Below are positions 1 through 6,049 of a stretch of DNA of 7,297 nt, piece after piece. The position numbers were made by a program, and so were the translations under genes. Positions within the stretch are counted from its first letter, which is position 1, and each line of letters opens with the position of its first letter. Source of the DNA: Dehalococcoidia bacterium (GTDB lineage Bacteria; Chloroflexota; Dehalococcoidia; Dehalococcoidales; JAUWYK01); contig JAUWYK010000082.1 in assembly GCA_030615865.1 (NCBI GenBank), positions 1 to 7,297 of the forward strand. Direction: 5' to 3'. The notes beneath the pieces are model-generated. The model was not told where the DNA came from. It did not search any database and saw nothing but the letters and a program-made list of their open reading frames with translations.

Positions 1-1
1 A

Positions 2-415
2 TCCAATCGGCTGGGTGGTTATGCCGAGGCTGGTGAGGGGCAAATAGTTAAGACCCCTGAGGATGTAGCCAGCTTAGTCAGAGGTAGGCTGAGGGGTAAG
101 AAGAGGGAGCATTTTCTGGCGCTTTTGCTGGATACCAGAAATCAGCTAATAAAAATGGCTGAAATCTCGATTGGCAGCCTGGATGCCAGCATTGTCCACC
201 CCAGGGAGGTATATAAGGAGGCAATATCTGCCAGCGCTGCCTCGGTTATCTTTGTCCACAATCACCCCTCGGGCGACCCCACCGCCTCAGAAGATGACAT
301 AAAACTAACCAAGAGGCTGGCTGAGGCGGGTGAGCTTATAGGCATAGATGTCCTAGACCACATCATTATCGGTGATAAAAAATACCTTAGCCTGAAAAGA
401 GATGGGCTGTTTTGA
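2..415 (+). CDS. radC: RadC family JAMM/MPN-domain protein (5' end outside window)
   Basis: The frame is open from base 2 to the TGA at 413-415 and gives 137 residues, so the N-terminus lies before the window. It is the C-terminal RadC/JAB domain. A glutamate lies in AEISIGSLDAS, followed by VHPREVYKEAI and the zinc-binding signature HNHPSGDPTASEDD (two His, Ser, Asp). The end, LDHIIIGDKKYLSLKRDGL, is typical of the family. The helix-hairpin-helix part expected upstream is not visible. An internal TTG at 125 could be taken as a start, but the residues before it (VKTPEDVASLVRG, KKREHFLALLLD) are normal RadC sequence, so it is not the start. RadC proteins were once linked to DNA repair, but the molecular role is unsettled, and many copies sit on mobile elements. 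Family assignment is very secure; function is not. Confidence 0.93.
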   Translation, partial: SNRLGGYAEAGEGQIVKTPEDVASLVRGRLRGKKREHFLALLLDTRNQLIKMAEISIGSLDASIVHPREVYKEAISASAASVIFVHNHPSGDPTASEDDIKLTKRLAEAGELIGIDVLDHIIIGDKKYLSLKRDGLF

Positions 416-441
416 CGGTTTATCTACCCTATCCCCTGTAT

Positions 442-467
442 CCCCTTCCCCTTCAAAGGGGAAGGGG
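442..467. repeat. Perfect GC-rich hairpin (CCCCTTCCCC / GGGGAAGGGG)
   Basis: CCCCTTCCCC at 442-451 pairs perfectly with GGGGAAGGGG at 458-467 around the loop TTCAAA. The outer T441-A468 pair extends the stem to 11 bp. No T-run follows on either strand, so it is not a standard intrinsic terminator. It lies 26 bases after the radC stop. Units of this pyrimidine/purine style are often dispersed in intergenic DNA, so a repeated chromosomal element is likely, but only one copy is in the window. Confidence 0.6.
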
Positions 468-469
468 AA

Positions 470-499
470 GATAAAGAAAGAGGGGCTATCGCCCCTCTT
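470..499 (-). terminator. Intrinsic terminator of the minus-strand gene 542-898
   Basis: AAGAGGGGC at 478-486 and GCCCCTCTT at 491-499 form a perfect 9-bp stem with a four-base loop. Read on the minus strand, the stem runs straight into TCTTTATCTT, a U-rich tail. The site lies about 43 bases after the stop of the minus-strand gene. Read on the plus strand it is followed by GGACACC with no T-run, so it should act mainly in the minus direction. Confidence 0.65.
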
Positions 500-541
500 G
501 GACACCCAGATATGGCTTTGGAGAATGTAAACAGTGACCAA

Positions 542-898
542 TCAAGTTGGGTAGGCGTTTTTCTTCTTATCTGATATATTTTCTTTATTAACTTCGGATT
601 TTTCACCCTCTTCAGCTTTGGGTTTCTCACCTCTGGTAGTTCTCCCCCAGGCGATATCCACCAGCTTCAATGCCATAGTTTTGGCTGCTCTCTCGCCTTC
701 CTCAGTTAGGGGGAAGGTGTGAATAACATATTGTGCTCCTTTGTCGGAGTGAAACAAGACTGCCCAATCTCGTGCCCGCTTTGTCACCGCCCACCGCCCC
801 GGTGCTGAATCTCCAGGCGGAGTCCCCCCGCCTTCCCATTCGTAGCCGCGTTTGGGTTCACCCAAACCCAGCTCTCGTGCCGTTTTAACTTGTTCCAT
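542..898 (-). CDS. Uncharacterised 118-residue protein with charged C-terminal tail
   Basis: The family is not recognised. From the ATG at 898 the protein begins MEQVKTARELGLGEPKRGYEW. It continues through a Gly/Pro-rich stretch (EGGGTPPGDSAPGRW) to a compact part with alternating hydrophobic residues (WAVLFHSDKGAQYVIHTFPL) and a predicted helix (EEGERAAKTMALKLVDIAW). From about residue 85 it is a Lys/Glu-rich, probably disordered tail. There is no signal peptide or membrane segment. The frame can extend to a GTG at 928, but GAG lies six bases before the ATG at 898, while the GTG has no well-spaced ribosome site and falls in a 10-base tandem repeat. The gene converges on radC and is followed by a good terminator, which supports it being real and monocistronic. 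It diverges from the plus-strand operon at 1038. Confidence 0.6.
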   Translation of the reverse strand: MEQVKTARELGLGEPKRGYEWEGGGTPPGDSAPGRWAVTKRARDWAVLFHSDKGAQYVIHTFPLTEEGERAAKTMALKLVDIAWGRTTRGEKPKAEEGEKSEVNKENISDKKKNAYPT

Positions 899-910
899 GG
901 TTATCTCTAT

Positions 911-930
911 TTTACCACATTTTACCACAT
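911..930. repeat. Tandem 10-base direct repeat (TTTACCACAT x2)
   Basis: TTTACCACAT occurs twice in tandem at 911-920 and 921-930, just upstream of the preferred start of the minus-strand gene. Ten bases is about one helical turn, so it could be a pair of half-sites for a regulator, or a simple slippage duplication. The repeat is seen directly; any role is inference. Confidence 0.5.
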
Positions 931-1037
931 TGTTACTCCATTTTCTTTGCCTATTTTCTGGATGGCATGCTATTATTAACTGGAATAGTCAATGGTAGGG
1001 GCTGTTTTGAGATTATATACCCACCTTGGGGGAATTG

Positions 1038-1439
1038 GTGTATTGCTTCGCCTACGGCTCTGAGCTCAACAAAAAGCAAATGAAGGAGCGCTGCCCGGGC
1101 AGCAGACCGGTGTCTATTGTTACCCTTCATAACTACAAGCTGGTGTTCGTGGGCTGGTCCAGAAAGTGGCGGGGTGGGGTGGCCAGCATCAAGCCATTTA
1201 GGGGCGAGAAAGTCCTCGGCGCTATTTATGAGATTTCGGAAGAAGATTTGAGACGATTGGATAAGTATGAGGGCTATCCTGACATCTATACCAGAATGAA
1301 GGTAGCAGTGACCAGCGATTTCGGCGAGCAGATAGAAGCGGTAACCTATGTCAAAGTCGGGCAGTTGGAGGAAACAGAGCCCTCAAGGGAGTATTTGTCT
1401 GCTATTCAGCAGGGCTACCGAGATTGGGGAATTATTTAG
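1038..1439 (+). CDS. Gamma-glutamylcyclotransferase-like (AIG2/GGCT-fold) protein
   Basis: The protein has the small GGCT fold. The N-terminal substrate loop is CFAYGSELN, followed by KKQMKERCPGS. The core is YKLVFVGWSRKWRGGVASI, and the catalytic-glutamate segment is LRRLDKYEGYPDIY, matching the LDxxEGxP pattern of the family. Members release 5-oxoproline from gamma-glutamyl amines or peptides in the cytoplasm, but the exact substrate cannot be read from sequence. The usual YGSNL is YGSEL here. I prefer the GTG at 1038 because the run GGGGG at 1028-1032 sits five bases ahead of it and the product then begins MYCFAYGS, as family members do. The frame also allows TTG at 1026 or 1035. It is the first gene of a three-gene plus-strand set; the next starts within 20-37 bases. 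Confidence 0.85.
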   Translation: MYCFAYGSELNKKQMKERCPGSRPVSIVTLHNYKLVFVGWSRKWRGGVASIKPFRGEKVLGAIYEISEEDLRRLDKYEGYPDIYTRMKVAVTSDFGEQIEAVTYVKVGQLEETEPSREYLSAIQQGYRDWGII

Positions 1440-1453
1440 CTGGTAAACCAGCT
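1438..1453 (+). other. Small inverted repeat in the gap between GGCT and SBP genes
   Basis: AGCTGG at 1438-1443 and CCAGCT at 1448-1453 form a 6-bp stem around TAAA (7 bp if T1444-A1447 pairs). It overlaps the TAG stop of the cyclotransferase gene and precedes the solute-binding protein gene. There is no U-run, so it is not an intrinsic terminator. It could stabilise an mRNA end or modulate expression between the two genes, or be chance. Confidence 0.35.
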
Positions 1454-1476
1454 GCAGAATGGACAGAGTGGCTGAG

Positions 1477-3087
1477 ATGAAAAGACTGGTATATATAATT
1501 GTTTCAGTAGTATTAGTCTGCAGCCTGCTGGTGTTCTACCTGCCCAATGCTGTCTGCCAGCTCAGGCAGCCACCGCCGCCCCCCCCCGTTGGCGAAGGAC
1601 AAGTCCTTAACCTTTATGGCATTGACCCGTGGACCCTTGACCCGGCAGTATCCAGCGAGATGACCTCCCACGAGTATATAATGCAGCTTTTCAGTGGTCT
1701 GGTTCGCCTCGATGATAATCTGGAGCCGGCACCTGATATTGCCGAGAGGTGGCAGGTCAGCGATGACGGCAGGACTTATACCTTTTACCTGCGACAGGAT
1801 GTCAAGTTTCACGATGGCAGGCAGGTCAAGGCAGAGGACTTTAAGTATTCCTGGGAGCGAGCCTGTGCCCCTGAGACCCGGTCTCTGACGGCAGCTACCT
1901 ATCTCGGCGATATTGTCGGGGTGAAGGAAGTATTATCCGGGCAAACTGAGGAGATCGGCGGGGTCAGGGTTGTTGATGATTATACCCTTGAGGTAACTAT
2001 AGATGCGCCAAAATCCTATTTCCTGTCCAAGCTGACCTATCCCACCGCCTTTGTGGTGGACAGGGCTGATGTGGAGACGGGTGGGGGGTGGTGGCGCAGT
2101 CCCAATGGCACCGGTCTGTTTAGGCTTAAGCAGTGGGAGGAAAACGAACTGCTTGTCTTGGAGAGGAATGAGCTTTATTACCGGGGGGCGGCTCAGGTCA
2201 GTCTCGTCGTCTTTCAGTTGTGGGGCGGCGTGCCCATGAATATGTATGAGACTGGTAAAATTGATGTTACCAGTGTTGGTATTAGTTATATTGAAAAGGT
2301 TACCGATGAGGCTGGTCCCTTTTACCTGGATTTAAGGGTAGTGCCTGAGCTAAGCTTCTTTTATATCGGCTTTAATGCTACTAAGCCGCCGTTTGACGAT
2401 GTCAATATCCGCCGTGCCTTCTCTCAGGCGATTGATAAGGATAAACTGGTTTCTTTGGTATTCAAGGGCATGATGCAGCGGGCGGATGGCATCCTGCCGC
2501 CGGGCATGCCTGGTTATAATGAGGCACTCCTCGGGTTGGACTATGATATAGATAGGGCAAAGGAGCTAATTGCCAATTCCAGGTATGGCGAGGTATCTCA
2601 ATTGCCACCTATCACCGTTACCACTATGGGCTGGGGAGGACTAATCTCCCGAGAGCTGGAAGCCGTTGTTCATCAGTGGCGAGAGAACTTGGGGGTGGAG
2701 GTAAAGGTAAGGCAGTTAGAACCAGAGAGGTTCCTCTATCACCTCGGCGAGGAGAAGGACGAGATGTTCTATATTGGCTGGGTGGCTGACTACCCGCATC
2801 CACAGGATTTTCTGGATATTTTGTTTCATAGCGGTGCCGATAATAACTATGGCGAATATAGTAACCCTGAGGTAGATGCTCTGCTGGAGAGGGCAGGGGT
2901 GGAGCAAGATAGCGCACTGAGCCTGGAACTATATCAGCAAGCTGAGCAACTGCTGGTTGAGGATGCCGCCTGTCTACCCCTGTGTTTTAGGCAAAATTAT
3001 GTTCTTATTAAGCCCTACGTTGAGGGATATAAGCTAAATCCTCTAGGTTTTGCTATGCTAAATGAGGTCTCGGTTGAGCCTCATTAG
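1477..3087 (+). CDS. ABC transporter solute-binding protein, family 5 (peptide/oligopeptide type)
   Basis: This is a secreted or surface-anchored binding protein of the OppA/DppA type (SBP_bac_5). From the ATG at 1477 it starts MKRL, followed by a hydrophobic stretch (VYIIVSVVLVCSLLVFYL) as signal peptide or anchor. Next come a poly-proline linker (RQPPPPPPVGEG) and the typical first domain: NLYGIDPWTLDPAVSSE, LFSGLVRLDDN, PDIAERWQVSDDGRTYTFYL and DVKFHDGRQVKAEDFKYSWER. Later landmarks are FIGFNATKPPFDDVNIRRAF-like sequence (around 2370-2430) with AIDKDKLV, and a C-terminal YIGWVADYPHPQDFLDILF. The length, about 536 residues, is normal. Cys27 in LPNAVC is not a good lipobox, so I favour a type I signal or membrane anchor. 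An ATG at 1459 adds six residues but has no ribosome site; GAG lies eight bases before 1477. No permease or ATPase gene is next to it. Confidence 0.9.
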   Translation: MKRLVYIIVSVVLVCSLLVFYLPNAVCQLRQPPPPPPVGEGQVLNLYGIDPWTLDPAVSSEMTSHEYIMQLFSGLVRLDDNLEPAPDIAERWQVSDDGRTYTFYLRQDVKFHDGRQVKAEDFKYSWERACAPETRSLTAATYLGDIVGVKEVLSGQTEEIGGVRVVDDYTLEVTIDAPKSYFLSKLTYPTAFVVDRADVETGGGWWRSPNGTGLFRLKQWEENELLVLERNELYYRGAAQVSLVVFQLWGGVPMNMYETGKIDVTSVGISYIEKVTDEAGPFYLDLRVVPELSFFYIGFNATKPPFDDVNIRRAFSQAIDKDKLVSLVFKGMMQRADGILPPGMPGYNEALLGLDYDIDRAKELIANSRYGEVSQLPPITVTTMGWGGLISRELEAVVHQWRENLGVEVKVRQLEPERFLYHLGEEKDEMFYIGWVADYPHPQDFLDILFHSGADNNYGEYSNPEVDALLERAGVEQDSALSLELYQQAEQLLVEDAACLPLCFRQNYVLIKPYVEGYKLNPLGFAMLNEVSVEPH

Positions 3088-3107
3088 ATATTGGGGGTCA
3101 ATCGGTT

Positions 3108-4499
3108 ATGGATTTGGTGGAGCAACTAGACCATATTTTCTTTCCCCGAAGTGTGGCTGTAGTCGGTGCTTCAGCTAGCCCAGAGAAGGTGGGCTTTATG
3201 TGCGTGGGCAACCTGCTGGAAGCTGGGTTTGGGGGCAGGGTTTATCCAGTTAACCCCGGCCTGTCCGAGCTTTTTGGATTAAGGGTATATCCCTCGGTTA
3301 CCGCTATTCCCGGGGAGGTGGATTTAGCCATGGTGGTTATCCCCGCCGAGCTCACCCTATCTACCATAGAGGAGTGTATTGCCAAAGGAGTAAAGGGGAC
3401 CATTTTGATTAGCGGTGGTTTCAGGGAGGTGGGCACCGAGATTGGTGCCGATTTGCAGGCTCGGCTCAGGGATATAGCCAACAGGGGCGGGATGAAGATT
3501 ATAGGTCCGAATACTCTGGGGTTAGCCAATCCCAGGGCTAAGCTTAATGCCTCATTCCAATACACGCTTAGTTTGAGCCAGGCGGGTAATGTGGCGGTGG
3601 CGGCTCAAAGTGGCGGAACAACTATTTATGTGGTGCATGCCTTGACCAATCATAATGTGGGCATCAGTAAGGCTATCGGGCTGGGCAATAGGTGTAACCT
3701 TGATTTTGACGAGCTGGTGACCTATTTTGGTCAGGACAGGGACACTGAGGTAATCGTTTTATACGTGGAGGGCTTGGAACAACCCCGGCGGCTTATCAAG
3801 GCTGCTCAGCAGGTGACCAAGCGGAAGCCCATCGTGGTGTATAAGGCGGGCAGGGGGGAGGAGATGGACCGGGCTACCCTATCTCACACCGGTGCCCTGG
3901 CTGGCAAATACGAGTTCTATAAGGCTGCTTTCCACCAGGCGGGTATGATTGTGGTTGATAGTGTTACGGAACTGGTTGATGTCGCCAAGGCGCTAGCCTT
4001 CCAGCCAGCGGCGGTGGGCAACCGGGTGGCTGTTTTTTCGGTTCAGGCTGGTCCGGGGATAATTATGGCTGACAAGTGTCATGAGCAGGGGTTGAGGCTG
4101 GCTCAATTTTCGCCGGCAACAAAGCGCAGGCTGAGGCGACTGGCAACACCACTTAATCCGGTGGATAACCCGGTTGACCTGGGTTGGAAGTCAGACGAAT
4201 TTGATGCCTGCCGGGAGATGCTGAAGGTTGTTTTAGGCGATGACGGCGTTGACGCGGTAACTGTAGCCGCCGTCTTCCTTGGCTCAAATATGGAGTTGAT
4301 GCGGGCGGTGGTTGACATAGCCAGAGACAGTAAAAAACCGATAACAGTATGTCTTGATTCCCCTCGTGGGACAGCTTACGCTGAGCTAAATGCACTTGAG
4401 GAGAGTGGTATTCCAACCTATCCCCTTCCGGAGAGGGCGGTTAGTGGTCTGGCTGGTCTGGTTAGATTTGGAGAAATTTCCTCAGGAATTTTCACTTAA
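3108..4499 (+). CDS. ADP-forming acyl-CoA synthetase, alpha subunit (CoA-binding)
   Basis: The 463 residues match the alpha chain of ADP-forming acetyl/acyl-CoA synthetases (succinyl-CoA ligase superfamily). Residues about 1-140 are the Rossmann CoA-binding domain (SVAVVGASASPEKVG, VYPVNP, VDLAMVVIPA, ISGGFREVG, IIGPNTLG). Residues about 155-295 are the first ligase domain (VAVAAQSGG, ISKAIGLGN, VIVLYVEGLEQPR). The phospho-histidine segment LSHTGALAG carries His260, and Glu221 lies 39 residues earlier, as in archaeal enzymes. Residues about 300-455 are the second ligase domain (NPVDNPVDLG). Such enzymes convert acyl-CoA, ADP and phosphate to acid, CoA and ATP. The ATP-grasp beta chain, often fused or adjacent, is absent here. 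Two family sites vary: GPNTLG for the common GPNCLG, and AQSGGT for SQSGAL. GGGGG at 3093-3097 is ten bases before the ATG, and the gap to the previous gene is 20 bases, so co-transcription is likely. Confidence 0.88.
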   Translation: MDLVEQLDHIFFPRSVAVVGASASPEKVGFMCVGNLLEAGFGGRVYPVNPGLSELFGLRVYPSVTAIPGEVDLAMVVIPAELTLSTIEECIAKGVKGTILISGGFREVGTEIGADLQARLRDIANRGGMKIIGPNTLGLANPRAKLNASFQYTLSLSQAGNVAVAAQSGGTTIYVVHALTNHNVGISKAIGLGNRCNLDFDELVTYFGQDRDTEVIVLYVEGLEQPRRLIKAAQQVTKRKPIVVYKAGRGEEMDRATLSHTGALAGKYEFYKAAFHQAGMIVVDSVTELVDVAKALAFQPAAVGNRVAVFSVQAGPGIIMADKCHEQGLRLAQFSPATKRRLRRLATPLNPVDNPVDLGWKSDEFDACREMLKVVLGDDGVDAVTVAAVFLGSNMELMRAVVDIARDSKKPITVCLDSPRGTAYAELNALEESGIPTYPLPERAVSGLAGLVRFGEISSGIFT

Positions 4500-5521
4500 A
4501 CTATATTCTTTATTATTTCGTTATACTTTTTAGAGTCTGATAATTCCTTGATTAGAAAATCAACCCAGTCTTGGGTATACATGAAATAGTCTAAAGCCTC
4601 TTTGTAATCGCAGTATTTAGGATTACACTTTGCTTTTCCTTCATCGTATGTTCCTCTCACCCCATAATATCGCCAACATTTGCAATGCTCTGGCCACGGT
4701 CTAAATTGGTTGTTTATTGCTTTAGCAACCTGCTCTGCGACTTCTCTTGGCCTTAAAATGTATGGATCATAAGGTAAAACCTTTTCTTTGACTCCAACTA
4801 CGCTTACGGGCTGTACATCTCCTATAAGCCTCAGAGTTATTGCGCCTTTCTTCTCGTCGAACTCTCCTTCTCTGATAAACTTCAATGTGGGCACGAGTTC
4901 ATCATCTATAAGTATAGTCCTATCCCCGCCTTCAATCTTACCCCCTATGGTATTCAATACAGCTACATTTTCTGGCCCAATCTTGGCAATTCTTTCGAAT
5001 AGTCTGTACCACGCATTTCTTTCGTTTCGTATTTTTTCATCTATGATTTGTTTCAATTCAGCGTAACGAATTTTCTCTGTTCTGGCAGTATACCTGTAAT
5101 AAATTTCTCCACTTTTTATCTCCTGATTTCTACCGCCATCTTTAATGGCTATAGTCGGTTTATCCCTACTTTGATGTACATAGATAATGCCAAATGATTT
5201 TCCATTCCAAATGTGCGTATGTTTTGACCATTCAATCGCTGGAGCAAAGTACTCATTGACAATGCCTGTGATTTCTGCCTCCTCGGTATTATCAAACCGC
5301 TCATTTCGAAGACCAACTGGGTTATGGGGGCGATTCTGAATTCCGAATATTATATAACCGCCTGCATTATTGGCGAATGCGGCAAAATCCTTTGCGTATT
5401 CTACTAATCCAGCTCGATGGAACGATTCCTTAAATTCCACAGTGCTAGATTCTCTGGTTCTTAGATATGGTTTTCTGGATTGAAGAGTAAAGATCCTTGC
5501 CAAATCATCTACTAATGACAT
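4496..5521 (-). CDS. AlbA_2/Schlafen-type putative DNA-binding (ATP-binding-annotated) protein with C-terminal Cys/His cluster
   Basis: From the ATG at 5521 the protein has 341 residues. Residues about 20-150 form an AlbA_2 (Schlafen-like) domain: ESSTVEFKESFHRAG, KDFAAFANNAGGYIIFGI, FGIIYVHQS, and the hallmark GEIYYRYTARTEKIRYAEL. A middle part follows (KIGPENVAVLNTIGGKI). The C-terminal module has HCKCWRYYGVRG and CNPKYCDY, then YFMYTQDWVDFLIKEL; the four Cys and one His could bind zinc. From memory, a similar W-YYxVR...C-Y...YT--WV pattern ends several defence-linked proteins. The frame runs open to 5629, but that part is tRNA sequence and lacks a ribosome site, whereas AGAG lies close before 5521. 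The gene is visibly A/T-richer than its plus-strand neighbours: two 60-base rows (4861, 4981) are 40% and 35% GC against 62% for row 3181. The role is unknown; it is probably an accessory regulator or defence gene. Confidence 0.8.
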   Translation of the reverse strand: MSLVDDLARIFTLQSRKPYLRTRESSTVEFKESFHRAGLVEYAKDFAAFANNAGGYIIFGIQNRPHNPVGLRNERFDNTEEAEITGIVNEYFAPAIEWSKHTHIWNGKSFGIIYVHQSRDKPTIAIKDGGRNQEIKSGEIYYRYTARTEKIRYAELKQIIDEKIRNERNAWYRLFERIAKIGPENVAVLNTIGGKIEGGDRTILIDDELVPTLKFIREGEFDEKKGAITLRLIGDVQPVSVVGVKEKVLPYDPYILRPREVAEQVAKAINNQFRPWPEHCKCWRYYGVRGTYDEGKAKCNPKYCDYKEALDYFMYTQDWVDFLIKELSDSKKYNEIIKNIV

Positions 5522-5580
5522 TTCTCTATCTCTTGAAGATGTTATAATGTTATTTCGTATAGAGGTTTTTAATGTATTGG

Positions 5581-5672
5581 TGGCGGAGGGGGTGGGATTC
5601 GAACCCACGGCTCCGATATATCGGAGCAACGGTTTTCAAGACCGTCACCATAAACCACTCGGACACCCCTCC
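5581..5672 (-). tRNA. tRNA-Ser (anticodon UGA), CCA encoded
   Basis: Read on the minus strand, the acceptor stem GGAGGGG (5672-5666) pairs fully with CCCCTCC (5591-5585), followed by discriminator G and an encoded CCA (5583-5581). The anticodon stem ACGGT/ACCGT encloses the loop CTTGAAA with anticodon TGA at 5638-5636. The long variable arm contains CTCCGATATATCGGAG (5611-5626), a perfect palindrome typical of a class II tRNA. The T arm is GTGGG-TTCGAAT-CCCAC. It lies 14 bases after the stop of the small membrane-protein gene and 59 bases before the AlbA_2 gene, all on the same strand, with no visible terminator between them. Confidence 0.97.
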
Positions 5673-5686
5673 AGACTAAAAGCAGG

Positions 5687-5869
5687 CTAAGTTTTTTCTT
5701 TTTTGACTCCCCAATACTTTGCCAGTATACCACTGCCAACCCAACAAGCAATAGCAATAATAAGACCTATAATGAAATCAAGTGCGGGGATGAAGATTCC
5801 TACCAAGAGAATAATGAGTCCTAACGCACTTAGAATACTAACATAGGCTCTTTTGGCATTTGGTGACAT
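5687..5869 (-). CDS. Small two-helix membrane protein of unknown function
   Basis: The 60-residue product begins MSPNAKRAYVSILSALG. It has two hydrophobic segments, about residues 9-29 (VSILSALGLIILLVGIFIPAL, allowing a few bases either way) and 31-51 (FIIGLIIAIACWVGSGILAKY), and ends in a basic tail, WGVKKEKT. A very strong purine ribosome site, AAGGGGGG on the minus strand, lies about six bases ahead of the ATG, and a TATAAT box lies about 30 bases further up. These signals, and a positive-charged C-terminus typical of inner-membrane miniproteins, argue that the gene is real. It is 14 bases upstream of tRNA-Ser and probably shares its transcript. No family is recognised, and no enzyme motif is visible. 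It might be a lone structural or stress-related membrane peptide; that is only a guess. Confidence 0.7.
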   Translation of the reverse strand: MSPNAKRAYVSILSALGLIILLVGIFIPALDFIIGLIIAIACWVGSGILAKYWGVKKEKT

Positions 5870-5898
5870 AAATTACCCCCCTTCATTTACCCTGTTAT

Positions 5899-5927
5899 AT
5901 TATAGCAGATTAAATACTGGATTAAAG
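5899..5927 (-). promoter_or_regulatory. Probable sigma-70-type promoter for the membrane protein and tRNA-Ser
   Basis: A perfect TATAAT lies on the minus strand at 5904-5899, with a poor -35 (CTTTAA, 5927-5922) 17 bases upstream. It is about 30 bases before the ATG at 5869, leaving a short leader with the AAGGGGGG ribosome site. No better promoter is seen between here and the tRNA, so the tRNA may rely on it. The -35 is weak, hence moderate confidence. Confidence 0.5.
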
Positions 5928-6049
5928 CATATACTGAGGGAGAGGTATAGCTGGAGGTAGTCTTCTATCTGATTATTTCCTGCCCCACATAGGGCTGGAG
6001 GACTTCGGGAATAACTATTCTTACCCCTCTTTTCTATGTGTCCTCTCAT
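5900..6049 (-). pseudogene. Truncated start of a phage-type tyrosine integrase
   Basis: The minus-strand ATG at 6049 has an ideal ribosome site, AAGGAGGT at 6062-6055, five bases ahead. The product begins MRGHIEKRGKNSYS, which matches in style the N-terminal Arm-binding domain of phage-type site-specific integrases (M-GHI-KRGK-SW/Y-). After codon 14 (base 6008) the expected continuation (a strand such as I-V--G-D--TGKR) is missing. The frame reads RSPPALCGAGNNQ and then unrelated sequence to the TAA at 5900, 49 codons in all. So it looks like an integrase cut at about 6007 by deletion or rearrangement, with only the start left. Its start overlaps the 3' end of the gene at 6021-6416 by 29 bases, as in a translationally coupled pair. 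The integrase identification rests on a short N-terminal match recalled from family knowledge, so it is tentative. Confidence 0.5.

Noticed and set aside
424..630. 68-codon minus-strand frame running through the tandem hairpins
   Set aside because: Much of it is hairpin sequence translated into low-complexity Ser/Pro/Lys residues, and it overlaps the better gene at 542-898 in another frame.
2624..2917. 97-codon minus-strand frame opposite the solute-binding protein gene
   Set aside because: Pro/Ser/Arg-rich shadow of a strong coding region on the plus strand; no ribosome site or family.
5581..5610. Attachment-site direct repeat of the tRNA 3' end elsewhere in the window
   Set aside because: I looked for a second copy of the tRNA 3' segment and found none within the window. 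A distal copy could exist outside, so an island boundary is not claimed.
5522..5629. N-terminal extension of the AlbA_2 reading frame into the tRNA (MLRYIGAVGSNPTPSAT...)
   Set aside because: These codons are the variable arm, T arm and acceptor 3' end of tRNA-Ser read as protein. The ATG at 5521 has its own AGAG ribosome site and starts a normal N-terminus.
5569..5757. 62-codon minus-strand frame across the tRNA and the end of the membrane-protein gene
   Set aside because: It covers the tRNA and lies out of frame with the well-supported membrane protein; its Pro-rich end is tRNA sequence.
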